Part shown: piece after piece, positions 35,843 through 45,435 of the stretch | How positions within the stretch are numbered: position 1 is the stretch's first letter | How the letters are laid out: every line of letters begins with the position of its first letter | NCBI GenBank assembly: GCA_947631195.1 | Contig: CANRKK010000001.1 | Span: 62,001 to 126,000, forward strand | Direction of reading: 5' to 3' | Source of the DNA: an uncultured Clostridia bacterium | GTDB lineage: Bacteria > Bacillota > Clostridia > Christensenellales > Borkfalkiaceae | Length of the DNA stretch: 64,000 nt | Notes under the pieces: model-generated | The model's database searches: none | The model's input: the letters and a program-made list of their open reading frames with translations, nothing else | What the model was told of the DNA's origin: nothing | Made by a program: the position numbers and the translations under genes

Positions 35843-37675
35843 ATGTCCACAGATCTTGAGCTTAAAAAATTTCATGACGGAATTAATTTTAACGCTTACA
35901 GATTTTTCGGGTGCCATAAAACCGACGGCGGCTATATCTTCAGAGTGTGGGCCCCGCATGCCAAACAGGTTTTTATAGTTCTGAACGGCGGAGCGTCCGT
36001 TGAAATGTCAGTTCTTTCGGACGGCGAATGTTACGAGGCAACCGTTTGGGCGGAGCAGGGCGATAAATACCGTTTTGAAATATTGACCTATGACGGAAGA
36101 TTGTTACGTAAAGCCGATCCGTACGCGTTTAAATCGGATTATCCCGATTCGTTTGATTCGGTAGTTTACGATTTGCCCGAAAGATCGGCATACCGCGGGC
36201 AGGAGCAGCCCATAAATTACTCCGAACCGATAAACATTTTCGAAGTCAATCTCCTGTCATGGAAGCGCGGTGCAGGCAACCGCTACTTAACCTATACCGA
36301 GCTTGTCGAACAACTTGTTCCCTACGTCAAAAAAATGGGCTACACCCATGTGGAATTTATGCCCGTGACGGAATTTCCGTACGACGGCTCGTGGGGATAT
36401 CAGGTTACGGGATATTTTTCCCCGACGGCGCGCCTCGGCTCTCCCGACGGGTTTAAAAAATTGGTTGACGCGTTCCACGACTGCGGCATTAAAGTTATAG
36501 TGGACTGGGTGCCCGCGCACTTCCCCAAGGATGATTTCGGGCTATACGAATTTGACGGACAACCCCTGTATGAATGTCCGCTTTGGGACCGAATGGAGCA
36601 CAGCGGCTGGGGTACACGCAAATTTGATTTCGGCAGGGGAGAAGTAGACAGTTTTTTGCTGTCAAGCGCATATTTCTTCTTTGATATATACCGTATCGAC
36701 GGGTTGCGCGTAGACGCCGTGGCCTCGATGCTCTACCTCGATTACGATAAAAAATGCGGCGACTTTACGCCCAATATCTACGGCGATAACCGCAATCTCG
36801 AGGCCATAGCCTTTATAAAAAAGTTCAATTCCGTCATCAAGCGCGATTTTCCGGGCGCAATAACCGTTGCCGAAGAATCCACAACTTTTAACGGCGTTAC
36901 GCAGCGGATTGAGGACGGCGGGCTGGGATTTGACTTTAAATGGAATATGGGCTGGATGAACGACGTTTTGTTTTATTGCAGGCAGGACCCGTATTTCCGT
37001 AACCATCACCACAACAAAATGACCTTCTCGCTCGTGTACGCTTTTTCCGAAAGATACATTTTACCGCTTTCCCACGACGAAGTGGTGCACGTTAAGGGCT
37101 CAATAATAAATAAGATGCCGGGCTCGTACGACGACAAGTTTGCGGGAGAAAGAGAACTGCTCGCCTTTATGTACGCCCACCCCGGGAAAAAACTCAACTT
37201 TATGGGCTATGAAATAGCGCAGTTTAAAGAGTGGGACTACAGAGAGGGCATAGAATATTTTTTAAAAAAGTTTGAAAAACATAAAAAGATGACCGAATTC
37301 GTCCGTTGCGTCAACAATCTGTACAGGCAGGAAAAAGCTCTGTATGAGATCGACGAAAGCTGGAAAGGATTTGAGTGGCTGGTTGTAGACGATAAATTCA
37401 ATAATTTTTTTGCCTTTAACCGCTATGCCGCAGACGGGGAATGTTTGACGGTGATAGCCAATTTTTCCGGGGTGGACATACACGGATACGGAATACGCGT
37501 AAAAGAGGGCAAATACCGTATTATTTTCAATACCGACAGCAAAAAATTCGGCGGCGAAGGAAAAATACGGAAAAGAGTTATTTATTCCGGGAAACAAACA
37601 GGTCAAAACGGTGAACCTATGATTTTCGTCGACGTTCCCAAATTGACTTGTATGTATTTAAAAAAAGAAAATTAA
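35843..37675 (+). CDS. glgB: 1,4-alpha-glucan branching enzyme
   Basis: GlgB introduces alpha-1,6 branches into glycogen. The N-terminal CBM48 (FRVWAPHAKQVFIVLNG) leads into a GH13 barrel with THVEFMPVTEFPYDGSWGYQVTGYFSPTARLG, VDWVPAHFPKDDFGL, the nucleophile strand YRIDGLRVDAVASMLYLDY, AEESTTF with the acid Glu, and LPLSHDEVVH. At 610 residues it is at the short end for GlgB. It opens the glg operon. Confidence 0.96.
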   Translation: MSTDLELKKFHDGINFNAYRFFGCHKTDGGYIFRVWAPHAKQVFIVLNGGASVEMSVLSDGECYEATVWAEQGDKYRFEILTYDGRLLRKADPYAFKSDYPDSFDSVVYDLPERSAYRGQEQPINYSEPINIFEVNLLSWKRGAGNRYLTYTELVEQLVPYVKKMGYTHVEFMPVTEFPYDGSWGYQVTGYFSPTARLGSPDGFKKLVDAFHDCGIKVIVDWVPAHFPKDDFGLYEFDGQPLYECPLWDRMEHSGWGTRKFDFGRGEVDSFLLSSAYFFFDIYRIDGLRVDAVASMLYLDYDKKCGDFTPNIYGDNRNLEAIAFIKKFNSVIKRDFPGAITVAEESTTFNGVTQRIEDGGLGFDFKWNMGWMNDVLFYCRQDPYFRNHHHNKMTFSLVYAFSERYILPLSHDEVVHVKGSIINKMPGSYDDKFAGERELLAFMYAHPGKKLNFMGYEIAQFKEWDYREGIEYFLKKFEKHKKMTEFVRCVNNLYRQEKALYEIDESWKGFEWLVVDDKFNNFFAFNRYAADGECLTVIANFSGVDIHGYGIRVKEGKYRIIFNTDSKKFGGEGKIRKRVIYSGKQTGQNGEPMIFVDVPKLTCMYLKKEN

Positions 37676-37693
37676 TATTTGGGGGATTTAGCA

Positions 37694-38896
37694 ATGCTAA
37701 GAAAAAAAGAATGTGTTGCCATGTTGCTTGCAGGCGGGCAGGGTTCAAGACTGTACGCCCTGACGAGTAACATAGCAAAACCTGCTGTTTCGTTCGGTTC
37801 AAAGTACAGAATCATCGATTTCCCGCTTTCGAACTGCATAAACTCCGGAATTGATACCGTCGGTGTGCTCACCCAGTATCAACCCCTTGTTTTGAACGAA
37901 TACGTCGGCAACGGACAGCCTTGGGACCTTGACAGAACGTTCGGCGGCGTACATATCCTGTCGCCCTATGAGGCCAAAACGGATACGTCATGGTATAAGG
38001 GCACCGCAAACGCGATCTATCAGAATATCAGGTTTATGAAGATGTATGACCCTGAGTATGTTTTAATACTTTCGGGCGACCATATATATAAAATGGACTA
38101 TGATAAGATGTTGTCCGCGCATAAAGCGGCGGGGGCCGACTGCACTATAGCATGTATGCAGGTACCCATGAAGGAAGCCTCGAGATTCGGTATTTTAAAC
38201 ACAAATCCCGACGGCACGATTTACGAATTCGAAGAAAAGCCCAAGCAGCCCAAGAGCGATCTGGCCTCGATGGGCATATATGTTTTCACGGCGTCGAAGT
38301 TGTTTAAGTATCTTGAAGAGGATGACAAGGACCCCAACTCCGAAAAGGATTTCGGCAAAAATATTTTGCCCAAGATGCTTGCCGCAGGCGAAAAAATGTA
38401 TTCCTACCGCTTTGAAGGCTATTGGAAGGACGTCGGCACCATAAGCTCCCTGTGGGAAGCGAATATGGATTTATTGGGAGTGACTCCCAATTTTGAGTTG
38501 GCCGATAAGGACAGAGTTATCCATTCGAGAAGTCCTCTTGCGCCCCCGGCGTACGTTGAAGGGGAGGTTATCAACTCCATCGTTGCCACTGGCGGTGAAA
38601 TAGAGGGCAAGGTTGTAAATTCGGTTGTAGGCACAAACTGCACGATTGAAAAAGGCGCAGAAGTTGTTGACTGTGTTCTTATGGGCAATATAACCGTTAA
38701 GGCGGGGGCAAAACTCAACTATGCCATTATCGACGAGGACGTCGTTATTGGCGAAAATGCAGTTATCGGAGCAGAAAAGGCCGAAGCTGAAAAGGTTGAA
38801 AGCAAAACTTCCGGTATAACAGTGCTCGGCAGAGGAATAACCGTAAGCAAAAACGGCAAAGTTCCCGCAGGCGAGATAGTGGATAAAAACGTTTAA
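37694..38896 (+). CDS. glgC: Glucose-1-phosphate adenylyltransferase, catalytic subunit GlgC
   Basis: Makes ADP-glucose, the committed step of glycogen synthesis. The nucleotidyltransferase domain has [35 protein letters not shown] and [14 protein letters not shown], followed by [11 protein letters not shown] and a C-terminal left-handed beta-helix. The track start (TTG) lies before the ribosome binding site; GGGGG followed eight bases later by ATG 37694 makes that the start, giving 400 residues. It is paired with GlgD as in other Bacillota. Confidence 0.96.
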   Translation: MLRKKECVAMLLAGGQGSRLYALTSNIAKPAVSFGSKYRIIDFPLSNCINSGIDTVGVLTQYQPLVLNEYVGNGQPWDLDRTFGGVHILSPYEAKTDTSWYKGTANAIYQNIRFMKMYDPEYVLILSGDHIYKMDYDKMLSAHKAAGADCTIACMQVPMKEASRFGILNTNPDGTIYEFEEKPKQPKSDLASMGIYVFTASKLFKYLEEDDKDPNSEKDFGKNILPKMLAAGEKMYSYRFEGYWKDVGTISSLWEANMDLLGVTPNFELADKDRVIHSRSPLAPPAYVEGEVINSIVATGGEIEGKVVNSVVGTNCTIEKGAEVVDCVLMGNITVKAGAKLNYAIIDEDVVIGENAVIGAEKAEAEKVESKTSGITVLGRGITVSKNGKVPAGEIVDKNV

Positions 38897-38910
38897 GGGG
38901 GAAACAGAAT

Positions 38911-40017
38911 ATGGCAACTACAGTTGGTGTTATTTTTTCAAGTATAAACGAACAGGACATACCTGAACTGACCAAAATGCGCTCTACGGGATCCGTTCCC
39001 TACGGCGGCAGATACCGCCTTGTCGACTTTGCGCTTTCCAATATGGTAAATTCGGGCATAACTACGGTCGGCATGGTAACCAAGAATAATTACCAGTCCC
39101 TTATGGACCATCTCGGCACGGGCAAATATTGGGATTTGGCAAGAAAGGAAGGGGGACTGATTTTGTTGCCTCCTTACAGCGGCGAGTCCGAAACGCTTTA
39201 CAAGAACCGTTTGGAAGCGTTAAAGGGTGCTACGGCTTTCCTTAAAAAGGCCAAAGAGGATTTTGTCGTACTTGCGGACAGCGACGCGGTTTACAAACTT
39301 GATTACAGCAAAGTTATCGATGCGCACATCAAGAACAATGCCGATATAACTATGGTGTATCACGAGCATGAACTTACCAAGTCTCATTATTATATGACAT
39401 TTGAGACAGACAAAAACGATAAGATTACCGATATACAAATCAATCCCACGCCCGGCGGGATAAAGAAAAACTATATCAACGTTATGGTTGCGCGCAGGTC
39501 GTTCCTGCTCAGGCTTGTACAGGACGGCATACAGCACGGCTATACAAGTTTCGGCAAAGATATTCTTAGCCCCGGCGTTAAGACGTACAACCTGTATGCC
39601 TATAAGTTCGACGGCTACTACGCGAATATCAATTCCTTAAATGCGTATTTCAATGCCAATATGGATCTCTTGAAAAAGGACGTAAGGCAGGAAATTTACG
39701 GCGAGCGCGACATCTACACCAAGGTTAACGACAGTGCGCCCGCAAAATTTGCTCCTTCCGCAATCGTTAAAAATTCGCTTATTTCCGACGGTTGCTTAAT
39801 TGAAGGCACGGTTGAAAACTGCGTTCTTTTCCGCGGCGTAAAAATAGGCAAGGGATCGGTCGTTAAAAATTGTATCTTAATGACGGACAATATCGTTGGC
39901 GAAAACTGCAACCTCGCATATGTAGTCAGCGATAAAAACGCAGTGATCCGCGACAACAGAGTGCTTGCAGGCTGCGAAATTCAACCTTATTTCATCAACA
40001 AGGGCTCTTTGATATAA
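38911..40017 (+). CDS. glgD: Glucose-1-phosphate adenylyltransferase subunit GlgD
   Basis: Non-catalytic or regulatory partner of GlgC, forming a heterotetramer in Bacillota. It shares the fold (YGGRYRLVDFALSNMVNSGITTVGMVT) but lacks the GGxGxRL pyrophosphorylase loop at the N-terminus, where it reads GVIFSSINEQDIPELTK. This is the family hallmark. The 368-residue protein ends in the beta-helix repeats VIKNSLISDGCLIEGTVENCV. It sits 14 bases after glgC. Confidence 0.95.
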   Translation: MATTVGVIFSSINEQDIPELTKMRSTGSVPYGGRYRLVDFALSNMVNSGITTVGMVTKNNYQSLMDHLGTGKYWDLARKEGGLILLPPYSGESETLYKNRLEALKGATAFLKKAKEDFVVLADSDAVYKLDYSKVIDAHIKNNADITMVYHEHELTKSHYYMTFETDKNDKITDIQINPTPGGIKKNYINVMVARRSFLLRLVQDGIQHGYTSFGKDILSPGVKTYNLYAYKFDGYYANINSLNAYFNANMDLLKKDVRQEIYGERDIYTKVNDSAPAKFAPSAIVKNSLISDGCLIEGTVENCVLFRGVKIGKGSVVKNCILMTDNIVGENCNLAYVVSDKNAVIRDNRVLAGCEIQPYFINKGSLI

Positions 40018-40035
40018 TTTTAAGGAGGAAACGAT

Positions 40036-41517
40036 ATGGCAACAAAATCAACCAAAACTCCCGCAAAAAAAACTGCAGCCAAAAAAGTCAACGCCGTTGA
40101 AAAGAAAAAGATTCTTTTTGTGGCTTCCGAATCCACGCCTTTTATAGCGACAGGCGGTCTTGCCGAAGTTATAGGCTCTCTTTCCAAAGCGCTTGCGGCA
40201 ACGGGAAGATTTGACGTAAGGGTTGTAATTCCTCTGTTTTCTGACATAAAAAAGGAGTATAGGGATCAGTTTAATTATCTCGGCAACCTGTACGTTCATC
40301 TTGCATGGCGCAACCAATATTGCGGAATATTCGAATATGTAAAGGACGGGGTAACTTTCTATTTTATCGATAATGAATTTTACTTTAAACGGCCTGGATG
40401 CTACGGATATTATGATGACGGCGAAAGGTTTGCGTTTTTCTCGCGCAGCGTGCTTGAAATTATGCCTTTCTTAAATTTCTATCCCGATATTATGCATTGC
40501 CACGACTGGCAGGCAGCGTTGGCGGCCATTTATCTTAAAACAAATTATTGTTTCAGGGAAGAATATCAATATATCAGGGCTCTGTTCACAATTCATAATA
40601 TAGAATACCAGGGCCAATATTCGCTTGATTTGCTCGGAGATTTATTCGATATCTACGGCAGCTATCAATATCTTGTTGAATACAATAATTGCATTAACCT
40701 TATGAAAGGTGCGATTGAGTGCTGCGAGAGGTTTTCAACCGTCAGCCCCAAATATGCCGAAGAAATTAAAGACGCATACTACGCGCACGGGCTCGATCCC
40801 ATAATAAGGAAAAACGAATTTAAACTTACGGGCATTTTAAACGGTATCGACGATATCGGATACAGCTGCGAGCATGACACGCATTTGTTTGCAAACTTCA
40901 CGCCAGAAGATTTTACGAATAAAGCCGTTTGCAAAAAAGAGCTGCAAAAGATGCTGCATCTGCCCGAAAAACCTTCTACGCCTATAATTTCCATGGTATC
41001 GAGACTTGTTTCGCATAAAGGACTCGATCTTGTTACCGCGGTTATAGAAGATTTGCTGCAGGACGACGTGCAGATTGTAATTCTCGGCACGGGCGATTCG
41101 CATTTTGAAGGATTTTTCCGCGATCTTGCAAACAGATATCCCGAGAAACTCAGTGCTAACATAGTATTCAACGGCGATCTGTCAAGAAAAATATATTCCG
41201 GCTCGGATATCTTTTTGATGCCTTCCAAGTCGGAACCTTGCGGACTTTCCCAAATGATTGCCTGCCGTTACGGCACTGTGCCTATTGTGAGAGAGACGGG
41301 CGGACTTTACGATAGCATAAAGCCCCTTCAAAACGGTTACACGTTTACAAATTACAATGCGCACGATATGCTGTATGTTATACGCCAAGCCTGCTCCGAT
41401 TATAAAAACAAAGAAGAGTGGTCAAAACTTATGTACAGGGCGGCCACAACTGATTTCAGTTGGAGCCATTCCGCCTTGGAGTACGAATCGCTCTATTTGA
41501 ATATGCTTAAAAACTAA
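40036..41517 (+). CDS. glgA: Glycogen synthase GlgA with Lys-rich N-terminal extension
   Basis: GT5 glucosyltransferase adding glucose from ADP-glucose to glycogen. The GT-B fold shows ILFVASESTPFIATGGLAEVIGSL, HCHDWQAALAAIYLK, LTGILNGIDD, PIISMVSRLVSHKGLDL and the C-terminal SKSEPCGLSQMIACRYGTVPIVRETGGLYD. The normal start would be near residue 24; before it lies MATKSTKTPAKKTAAKKVNA, a Lys/Ala/Pro tail of histone-H1-like composition. Its start has AAGGAGG, so the extension appears to be translated. The ADP-glucose motif KxGGL reads ATGGL, a variant also recalled from other Clostridia. Confidence 0.95.
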   Translation: MATKSTKTPAKKTAAKKVNAVEKKKILFVASESTPFIATGGLAEVIGSLSKALAATGRFDVRVVIPLFSDIKKEYRDQFNYLGNLYVHLAWRNQYCGIFEYVKDGVTFYFIDNEFYFKRPGCYGYYDDGERFAFFSRSVLEIMPFLNFYPDIMHCHDWQAALAAIYLKTNYCFREEYQYIRALFTIHNIEYQGQYSLDLLGDLFDIYGSYQYLVEYNNCINLMKGAIECCERFSTVSPKYAEEIKDAYYAHGLDPIIRKNEFKLTGILNGIDDIGYSCEHDTHLFANFTPEDFTNKAVCKKELQKMLHLPEKPSTPIISMVSRLVSHKGLDLVTAVIEDLLQDDVQIVILGTGDSHFEGFFRDLANRYPEKLSANIVFNGDLSRKIYSGSDIFLMPSKSEPCGLSQMIACRYGTVPIVRETGGLYDSIKPLQNGYTFTNYNAHDMLYVIRQACSDYKNKEEWSKLMYRAATTDFSWSHSALEYESLYLNMLKN

Positions 41518-41532
41518 AACCAGGAGAATCGA

Positions 41533-43977
41533 ATGAGTAGTACTGCTATTACCGAAAAAGAAGTTAGGGATCAAATCAAAGGGAAACTTGCCAGGTATTT
41601 TGGCGTTGCTCCTGCCGAAGCTTCTAAGGACCAGATTTATAAGGCTGTTGTAATGGTTGTAAGAGATATTTTACTGCAAAAACGCCAACAGTTTCATAAA
41701 AAGGTCAAAGCAAGACGCGCCAAAAGAGTGTATTATCTTTGCATGGAATTCCTTTTGGGGCGTTCGCTTAAAAACAGCTTATACAATTTATGCGTCACTC
41801 ATATTTTTGAAAAAGCTGTTTCATCTTATGGACTCAACCTTGAAGACTTGTACGAACTTGAACCTGACGCAGGATTAGGTAACGGCGGTTTAGGTAGGCT
41901 TGCCGCGTGCTTTTTGGACGCGCTTGCAACCGGCGATTATCCCGCAATGGGCTATTCGCTACGCTACGAATACGGTTTATTCAAACAAAAGATTGTAGAC
42001 GGATGGCAGATTGAGCTGCCCGACGCATGGCTTCCCGGCGGCGAGGCATGGCTTACTCAGCGCACCGATAAAAATTTTATTGTACGTTTTAACGGTCAGA
42101 TCGAAGAAAAGTGGACGGAGAACGGGCTGCAAACCAACTATATCAACTGCAACGAGATTCAGGCCGTTGCCTATGATATGATGGTGTCCGGCAAAGACAG
42201 CGAGGCTGTTTCGGTTTTGCGGCTTTGGAAGGCCAAACCCATGCAGGATTTCAATATGAAATTGTTTTCGCAGGGTGAATACTACCAGGCAATGACCAAC
42301 GATAACGACGCCGACCTTTTAACAAAAGTTCTCTATCCTGCCGATAACCACAATGCGGGAAAATCGTTGAGGCTTAAGCAACAATACTTTTTGTGTTCGG
42401 CGTCCATCCAAAATATTGTGGAGGACCATAAACACAGATACGGGGACTTGAGAGATCTGCCCAAACTTGCGGCCATTCACTTAAACGATACGCATCCCGC
42501 AATGGCAATTCCCGAGCTTATGAGAATACTTATTGACGAGTATTACTATGACTGGAACCAGGCATGGGCAATAACGACGGCGACGTGCGCCTATACAAAT
42601 CATACCGTTTTGGCGGAAGCCTTGGAAACGTGGAATGAGAGCTTATTACAGCGTACGGTGCCCAGAATACACTCTATCATAAAAGAAATCAACAGGCGGC
42701 TCTGCGAGGAACTGTGGAACAGGTTCCCCGGAGAATGGGCAAAGATATCCCGCATGTCGATTATGGAACATGACAGAGTTAAAATGGCCAATCTGTCCGT
42801 GTACGGAAGCCATAGCGTAAACGGCGTTTCTGCTCTGCACAGCGAAATTATAAAAACTTCCGTATTTAAAGATTTTTATGATTTCTCGCCCGAAAAGTTT
42901 ACAAATGTAACCAACGGCATCGCGCACAGACGCTGGCTCAACCAATCCAATCCCGAATTGGCCGAACTTTTAAACGAGTGCATCGGCGATTCGTATGTGC
43001 TGAACGGCGCGGCGCTCGCGGAGTTTAAAAAGTTTGAAAACGACGAAACCGTGTTAAAACGGCTCGAAGAAATCAAATTAATCAAGAAAAAGCAGTTTGC
43101 CGCATATGCCAAAAAGAAGCAGGGCGCTATTATCGACCCCGAAACAATATTTGACGTGCAGGCAAAACGGCTTCACGAGTACAAGCGTCAATTATTAAAC
43201 GTATTGAATATTATTGACACATATTTGGATTTGTTGGATGATCCCGACCTTGACATCGTGCCTAAAACGTATATTTTCGGCGCAAAAGCCGCACCCGGCT
43301 ATGATATGGCCAAAAAGATTATCCAGCTTATAAATTATTTAGCCGAGGACATCAAACAGCACCCCGAAATCAATAAAAAACTTAACGTTGTTTATATGGA
43401 AGATTACAACGTTACGATGTCCGAAAAGCTCATGCCCGCATCTGAAGTTTCAGAACAAATTTCACTTGCAGGCAAGGAAGCAAGTGGAACCGGAAATATG
43501 AAATTTATGATTAACGGTGCGCTCACAATCGGAACGCTCGACGGCGCGAACGTTGAAATGGCCGAGGCTGTAGGCGACGAAAACATATTTATATTCGGTT
43601 ATAAATCCAACGAAGTCGACGAAATCTGGCGCAACGGATATAGCTCGAGTAAATTCTATAACGAATCCCCCAAATTGAGAAGAATTATCGAAGCGCTGAT
43701 AATCGGCTTTAACGGTAAATCTTTTGCCGAAATTGCAAATTATCTTCTGACAGAAACGCCCGTTGCAGATCCATACATGTGCATGGCCGACTTTGCCGCT
43801 TATTCAAATAAGCAACACGAAATTTCCGAATTATATGTAACCGACAAACATCGGTGGAACCAAATGTCGCTGAGAAATATTGCGGCAGCGGGAATTTTCG
43901 CCGCAGACAGAAGTATTGCAGAATATACTTCAAGAATATGGAATCTTAAAAGTTTAAGCGCAAAAACGGATAAATAA
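41533..43977 (+). CDS. glgP: Glycogen/starch/alpha-glucan phosphorylase
   Basis: Releases glucose-1-phosphate from glycogen ends. The GT35 phosphorylase core includes YYLCMEFLLGRSLKNSLYNL, GLGNGGLGRLAACFLDALAT, HLNDTHPAMAIPELMR, TNGIAHRRWL and the PLP block SLAGKEASGTGNMKFMINGALTIGTLDGANVE. The length, 814 residues, matches bacterial GlgP. Residues 1-40 include a short extra helix. It ends the operon; no debranching enzyme is encoded with it. Confidence 0.97.
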   Translation: MSSTAITEKEVRDQIKGKLARYFGVAPAEASKDQIYKAVVMVVRDILLQKRQQFHKKVKARRAKRVYYLCMEFLLGRSLKNSLYNLCVTHIFEKAVSSYGLNLEDLYELEPDAGLGNGGLGRLAACFLDALATGDYPAMGYSLRYEYGLFKQKIVDGWQIELPDAWLPGGEAWLTQRTDKNFIVRFNGQIEEKWTENGLQTNYINCNEIQAVAYDMMVSGKDSEAVSVLRLWKAKPMQDFNMKLFSQGEYYQAMTNDNDADLLTKVLYPADNHNAGKSLRLKQQYFLCSASIQNIVEDHKHRYGDLRDLPKLAAIHLNDTHPAMAIPELMRILIDEYYYDWNQAWAITTATCAYTNHTVLAEALETWNESLLQRTVPRIHSIIKEINRRLCEELWNRFPGEWAKISRMSIMEHDRVKMANLSVYGSHSVNGVSALHSEIIKTSVFKDFYDFSPEKFTNVTNGIAHRRWLNQSNPELAELLNECIGDSYVLNGAALAEFKKFENDETVLKRLEEIKLIKKKQFAAYAKKKQGAIIDPETIFDVQAKRLHEYKRQLLNVLNIIDTYLDLLDDPDLDIVPKTYIFGAKAAPGYDMAKKIIQLINYLAEDIKQHPEINKKLNVVYMEDYNVTMSEKLMPASEVSEQISLAGKEASGTGNMKFMINGALTIGTLDGANVEMAEAVGDENIFIFGYKSNEVDEIWRNGYSSSKFYNESPKLRRIIEALIIGFNGKSFAEIANYLLTETPVADPYMCMADFAAYSNKQHEISELYVTDKHRWNQMSLRNIAAAGIFAADRSIAEYTSRIWNLKSLSAKTDK

Positions 43978-43988
43978 AAATAAGCGTC

Positions 43989-44019
43989 AATAGAAGCCCG
44001 AAAAATTCGGGCTTCTATT
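43989..44019 (+). terminator. Terminator-like hairpin after glgP
   Basis: AATAGAAGCCCGAA pairs with TTCGGGCTTCTATT. The T-run is poor because the dispersed repeat copy 4 begins immediately after it. Confidence 0.7.
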
Positions 44020-44038
44020 GTACTATGCGTGACATAAT
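44020..44038 (+). repeat. Dispersed repeat, copy 4 (after glgP)
   Basis: GTACTATGCGTGACATAAT is identical to copies 1 and 2 over 19 bases. It abuts the glgP terminator hairpin. Confidence 0.9.
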
Positions 44039-44194
44039 ATATCTGTTTTGCCCGATTTTATCGCAAATTTACCTTATTATTGTGCTTTTTTGAATTTTTA
44101 TCCGCCGACACTTAATTTTTAAAGCAAGCTAAAATTTAAAAGAATTCACGGTCAAATATAAGAATTCCTCTTCAAAATACCTTATTTTAAGGTC

Positions 44195-44228
44195 AACACT
44201 TCGTAAAAGCTGCATTTTACGAAGTGTT
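44195..44228. repeat. Perfect 14-6-14 inverted repeat (dif-like recombination site candidate)
   Basis: AACACTTCGTAAAA and TTTTACGAAGTGTT are perfect inverted arms around GCTGCA. The inner 11-6-11 geometry is that of dif sites, and the left half ACTTCGTAAAA matches 9 of 11 bases of the Bacillus subtilis dif left arm as I recall it. The site lies 112 bp upstream of a tyrosine recombinase gene. A transcription terminator is the alternative, though the following T-run is short. Confidence 0.55.
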
Positions 44229-44305
44229 TTATGTGTTTCTGTTTTCCTCCATTAAGTAAAAGTGGATGCGGGCGTCGGAAATTTTTATGTTTTAATCCCT
44301 CACCA

Positions 44306-44334
44306 TTGACTTATTTTTCTAATTGTTTTATAAT
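44306..44334 (+). promoter_or_regulatory. Promoter of the tyrosine recombinase, predicted leaderless
   Basis: TTGACT, 17 bases and TATAAT, ending six bases before the ATG at 44341. Transcription from it would start at or next to the start codon. Confidence 0.75.
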
Positions 44335-44340
44335 TTAAGT

Positions 44341-45399
44341 ATGGCAACAGGCAACTTTTACGTTCAGCGCAATAACAAAAATTTGGAGACAATCGAGCGG
44401 ATTTTGGATGAAGATCTGCCCACCTTTTGCTACGACTATTTTCTTGCGATTGACAGTCAGACTTCCACGCTTACGCGCCTCAACTATGCCCACGATTTAA
44501 AAATCTTTTTTTACTTTTTACAGGAAAAAAAATTCAGAAAATCCAAAGCCGTTAAAGAATTCACGCTCAGCGATTTGGAAGCCGTTACAAGCAACGACAT
44601 TGAATATTTTTTAAGTTTCCTCTCCCATTACAATTACGCAGGAAAAGAACATACCTGTAACGACAGGGCCAAAGCGCGCAAGCTTTCATCAGTCCGCGCA
44701 ATGTTTAAATTCTTTTTTAATAAGGGATATATCGCCGTAGATAATTCCGCAAAGGTTGCAACACCGAAACTTCACGAAAAGCCTATAATCAGGCTTGACA
44801 GCAACGAAGTTTACAATATTTTGGACGTTGTGGAAACGGGCGCCGGCCTCACCCCGCACCAAAGGGCGTATCACGATAAAAACAGGGTCCGTGATACTGC
44901 TATTCTTACTCTTTTTCTCGGAACGGGCATCCGTATCAGCGAGTTGGTCGGGCTGAACAACGATGATATAAATTTTAACGATAATTCCTTTATAGTCACG
45001 CGAAAGGGCGGCAACAAGTCGATTTTATATTTTGACGACGACGTAGCCGCGGCCTTAAAGAACTATCTCGAGTATAAAGAAAATAATTCGGAGGCCTTGC
45101 AGGAGCCTAACGCTCTCTTCTTGTCCAACAATAAAAAACGCATTACCATACGCGCCGTAGAAAATCTTGTGCACAAGTACGCGAAGATTATCTCTCCCCT
45201 TAAAAATATTTCTCCGCACAAGCTCCGCTCCACCTACGGCACGCAACTCTATCGGGCGACGGGCGACATATACATAGTTGCCGACGTCTTGGGGCATAAA
45301 GACGTAAACACTACACGAAAACACTATGCCGCGATTTCGGATGAAAACCGCCGCAGCGTTGTCGGCAAAGTTAAATTAAAGCCCGACGACGATGAATAG
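44341..45399 (+). CDS. Tyrosine recombinase, XerS-like in size
   Basis: Site-specific recombinase probably resolving chromosome dimers or acting on the adjacent palindrome. A core-binding SAM-like domain (about residues 15-140) precedes the catalytic domain. Catalytic residues are visible: Arg in GTGIRISEL, Lys in RKGGNKS, H-K-L-R in SPHKLRSTYG, His in GHKD and nucleophile Tyr in HYAAI. The 352-residue length is longer than XerC/XerD (about 300) and similar to XerS (about 356), which acts alone on a site next to its gene. I drop six track residues and start at ATG 44341. No other phage or transposon genes are nearby, so a resident Xer function fits better than an integrase. It ends in TAG. 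Confidence 0.85.
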   Translation: MATGNFYVQRNNKNLETIERILDEDLPTFCYDYFLAIDSQTSTLTRLNYAHDLKIFFYFLQEKKFRKSKAVKEFTLSDLEAVTSNDIEYFLSFLSHYNYAGKEHTCNDRAKARKLSSVRAMFKFFFNKGYIAVDNSAKVATPKLHEKPIIRLDSNEVYNILDVVETGAGLTPHQRAYHDKNRVRDTAILTLFLGTGIRISELVGLNNDDINFNDNSFIVTRKGGNKSILYFDDDVAAALKNYLEYKENNSEALQEPNALFLSNNKKRITIRAVENLVHKYAKIISPLKNISPHKLRSTYGTQLYRATGDIYIVADVLGHKDVNTTRKHYAAISDENRRSVVGKVKLKPDDDE

Positions 45400-45404
45400 A
45401 TATT

Positions 45405-45435
45405 AAAAGCACGACAATTATTTGCCGTGCTTTTT
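45405..45435. terminator. Bidirectional terminator between the recombinase and GNAT genes
   Basis: AAAAGCACG/CGTGCTTTT with an inner CAA/TTG pairing; A- and T-runs flank both sides between convergent genes. Confidence 0.8.

Larger units (their letters stand above)
43978..44340. other. 363-bp intergenic region between glgP and the tyrosine recombinase
   Basis: No gene is seen. In order it holds the glgP hairpin, dispersed repeat copy 4, an AT-rich stretch with a small ACCTTA/TAAGGT palindrome, the 14-6-14 inverted repeat and the recombinase promoter. Confidence 0.8.

Noticed and set aside
37679-37693. TTG start for glgC used in the ORF track
   Set aside because: It precedes the GGGGG ribosome binding site; ATG at 37694 is correctly spaced.
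44341-45399. Prophage integrase
   Set aside because: No phage, att-duplicated tRNA or transposon genes lie around it, and the size and adjacent palindrome fit a resident Xer recombinase better.
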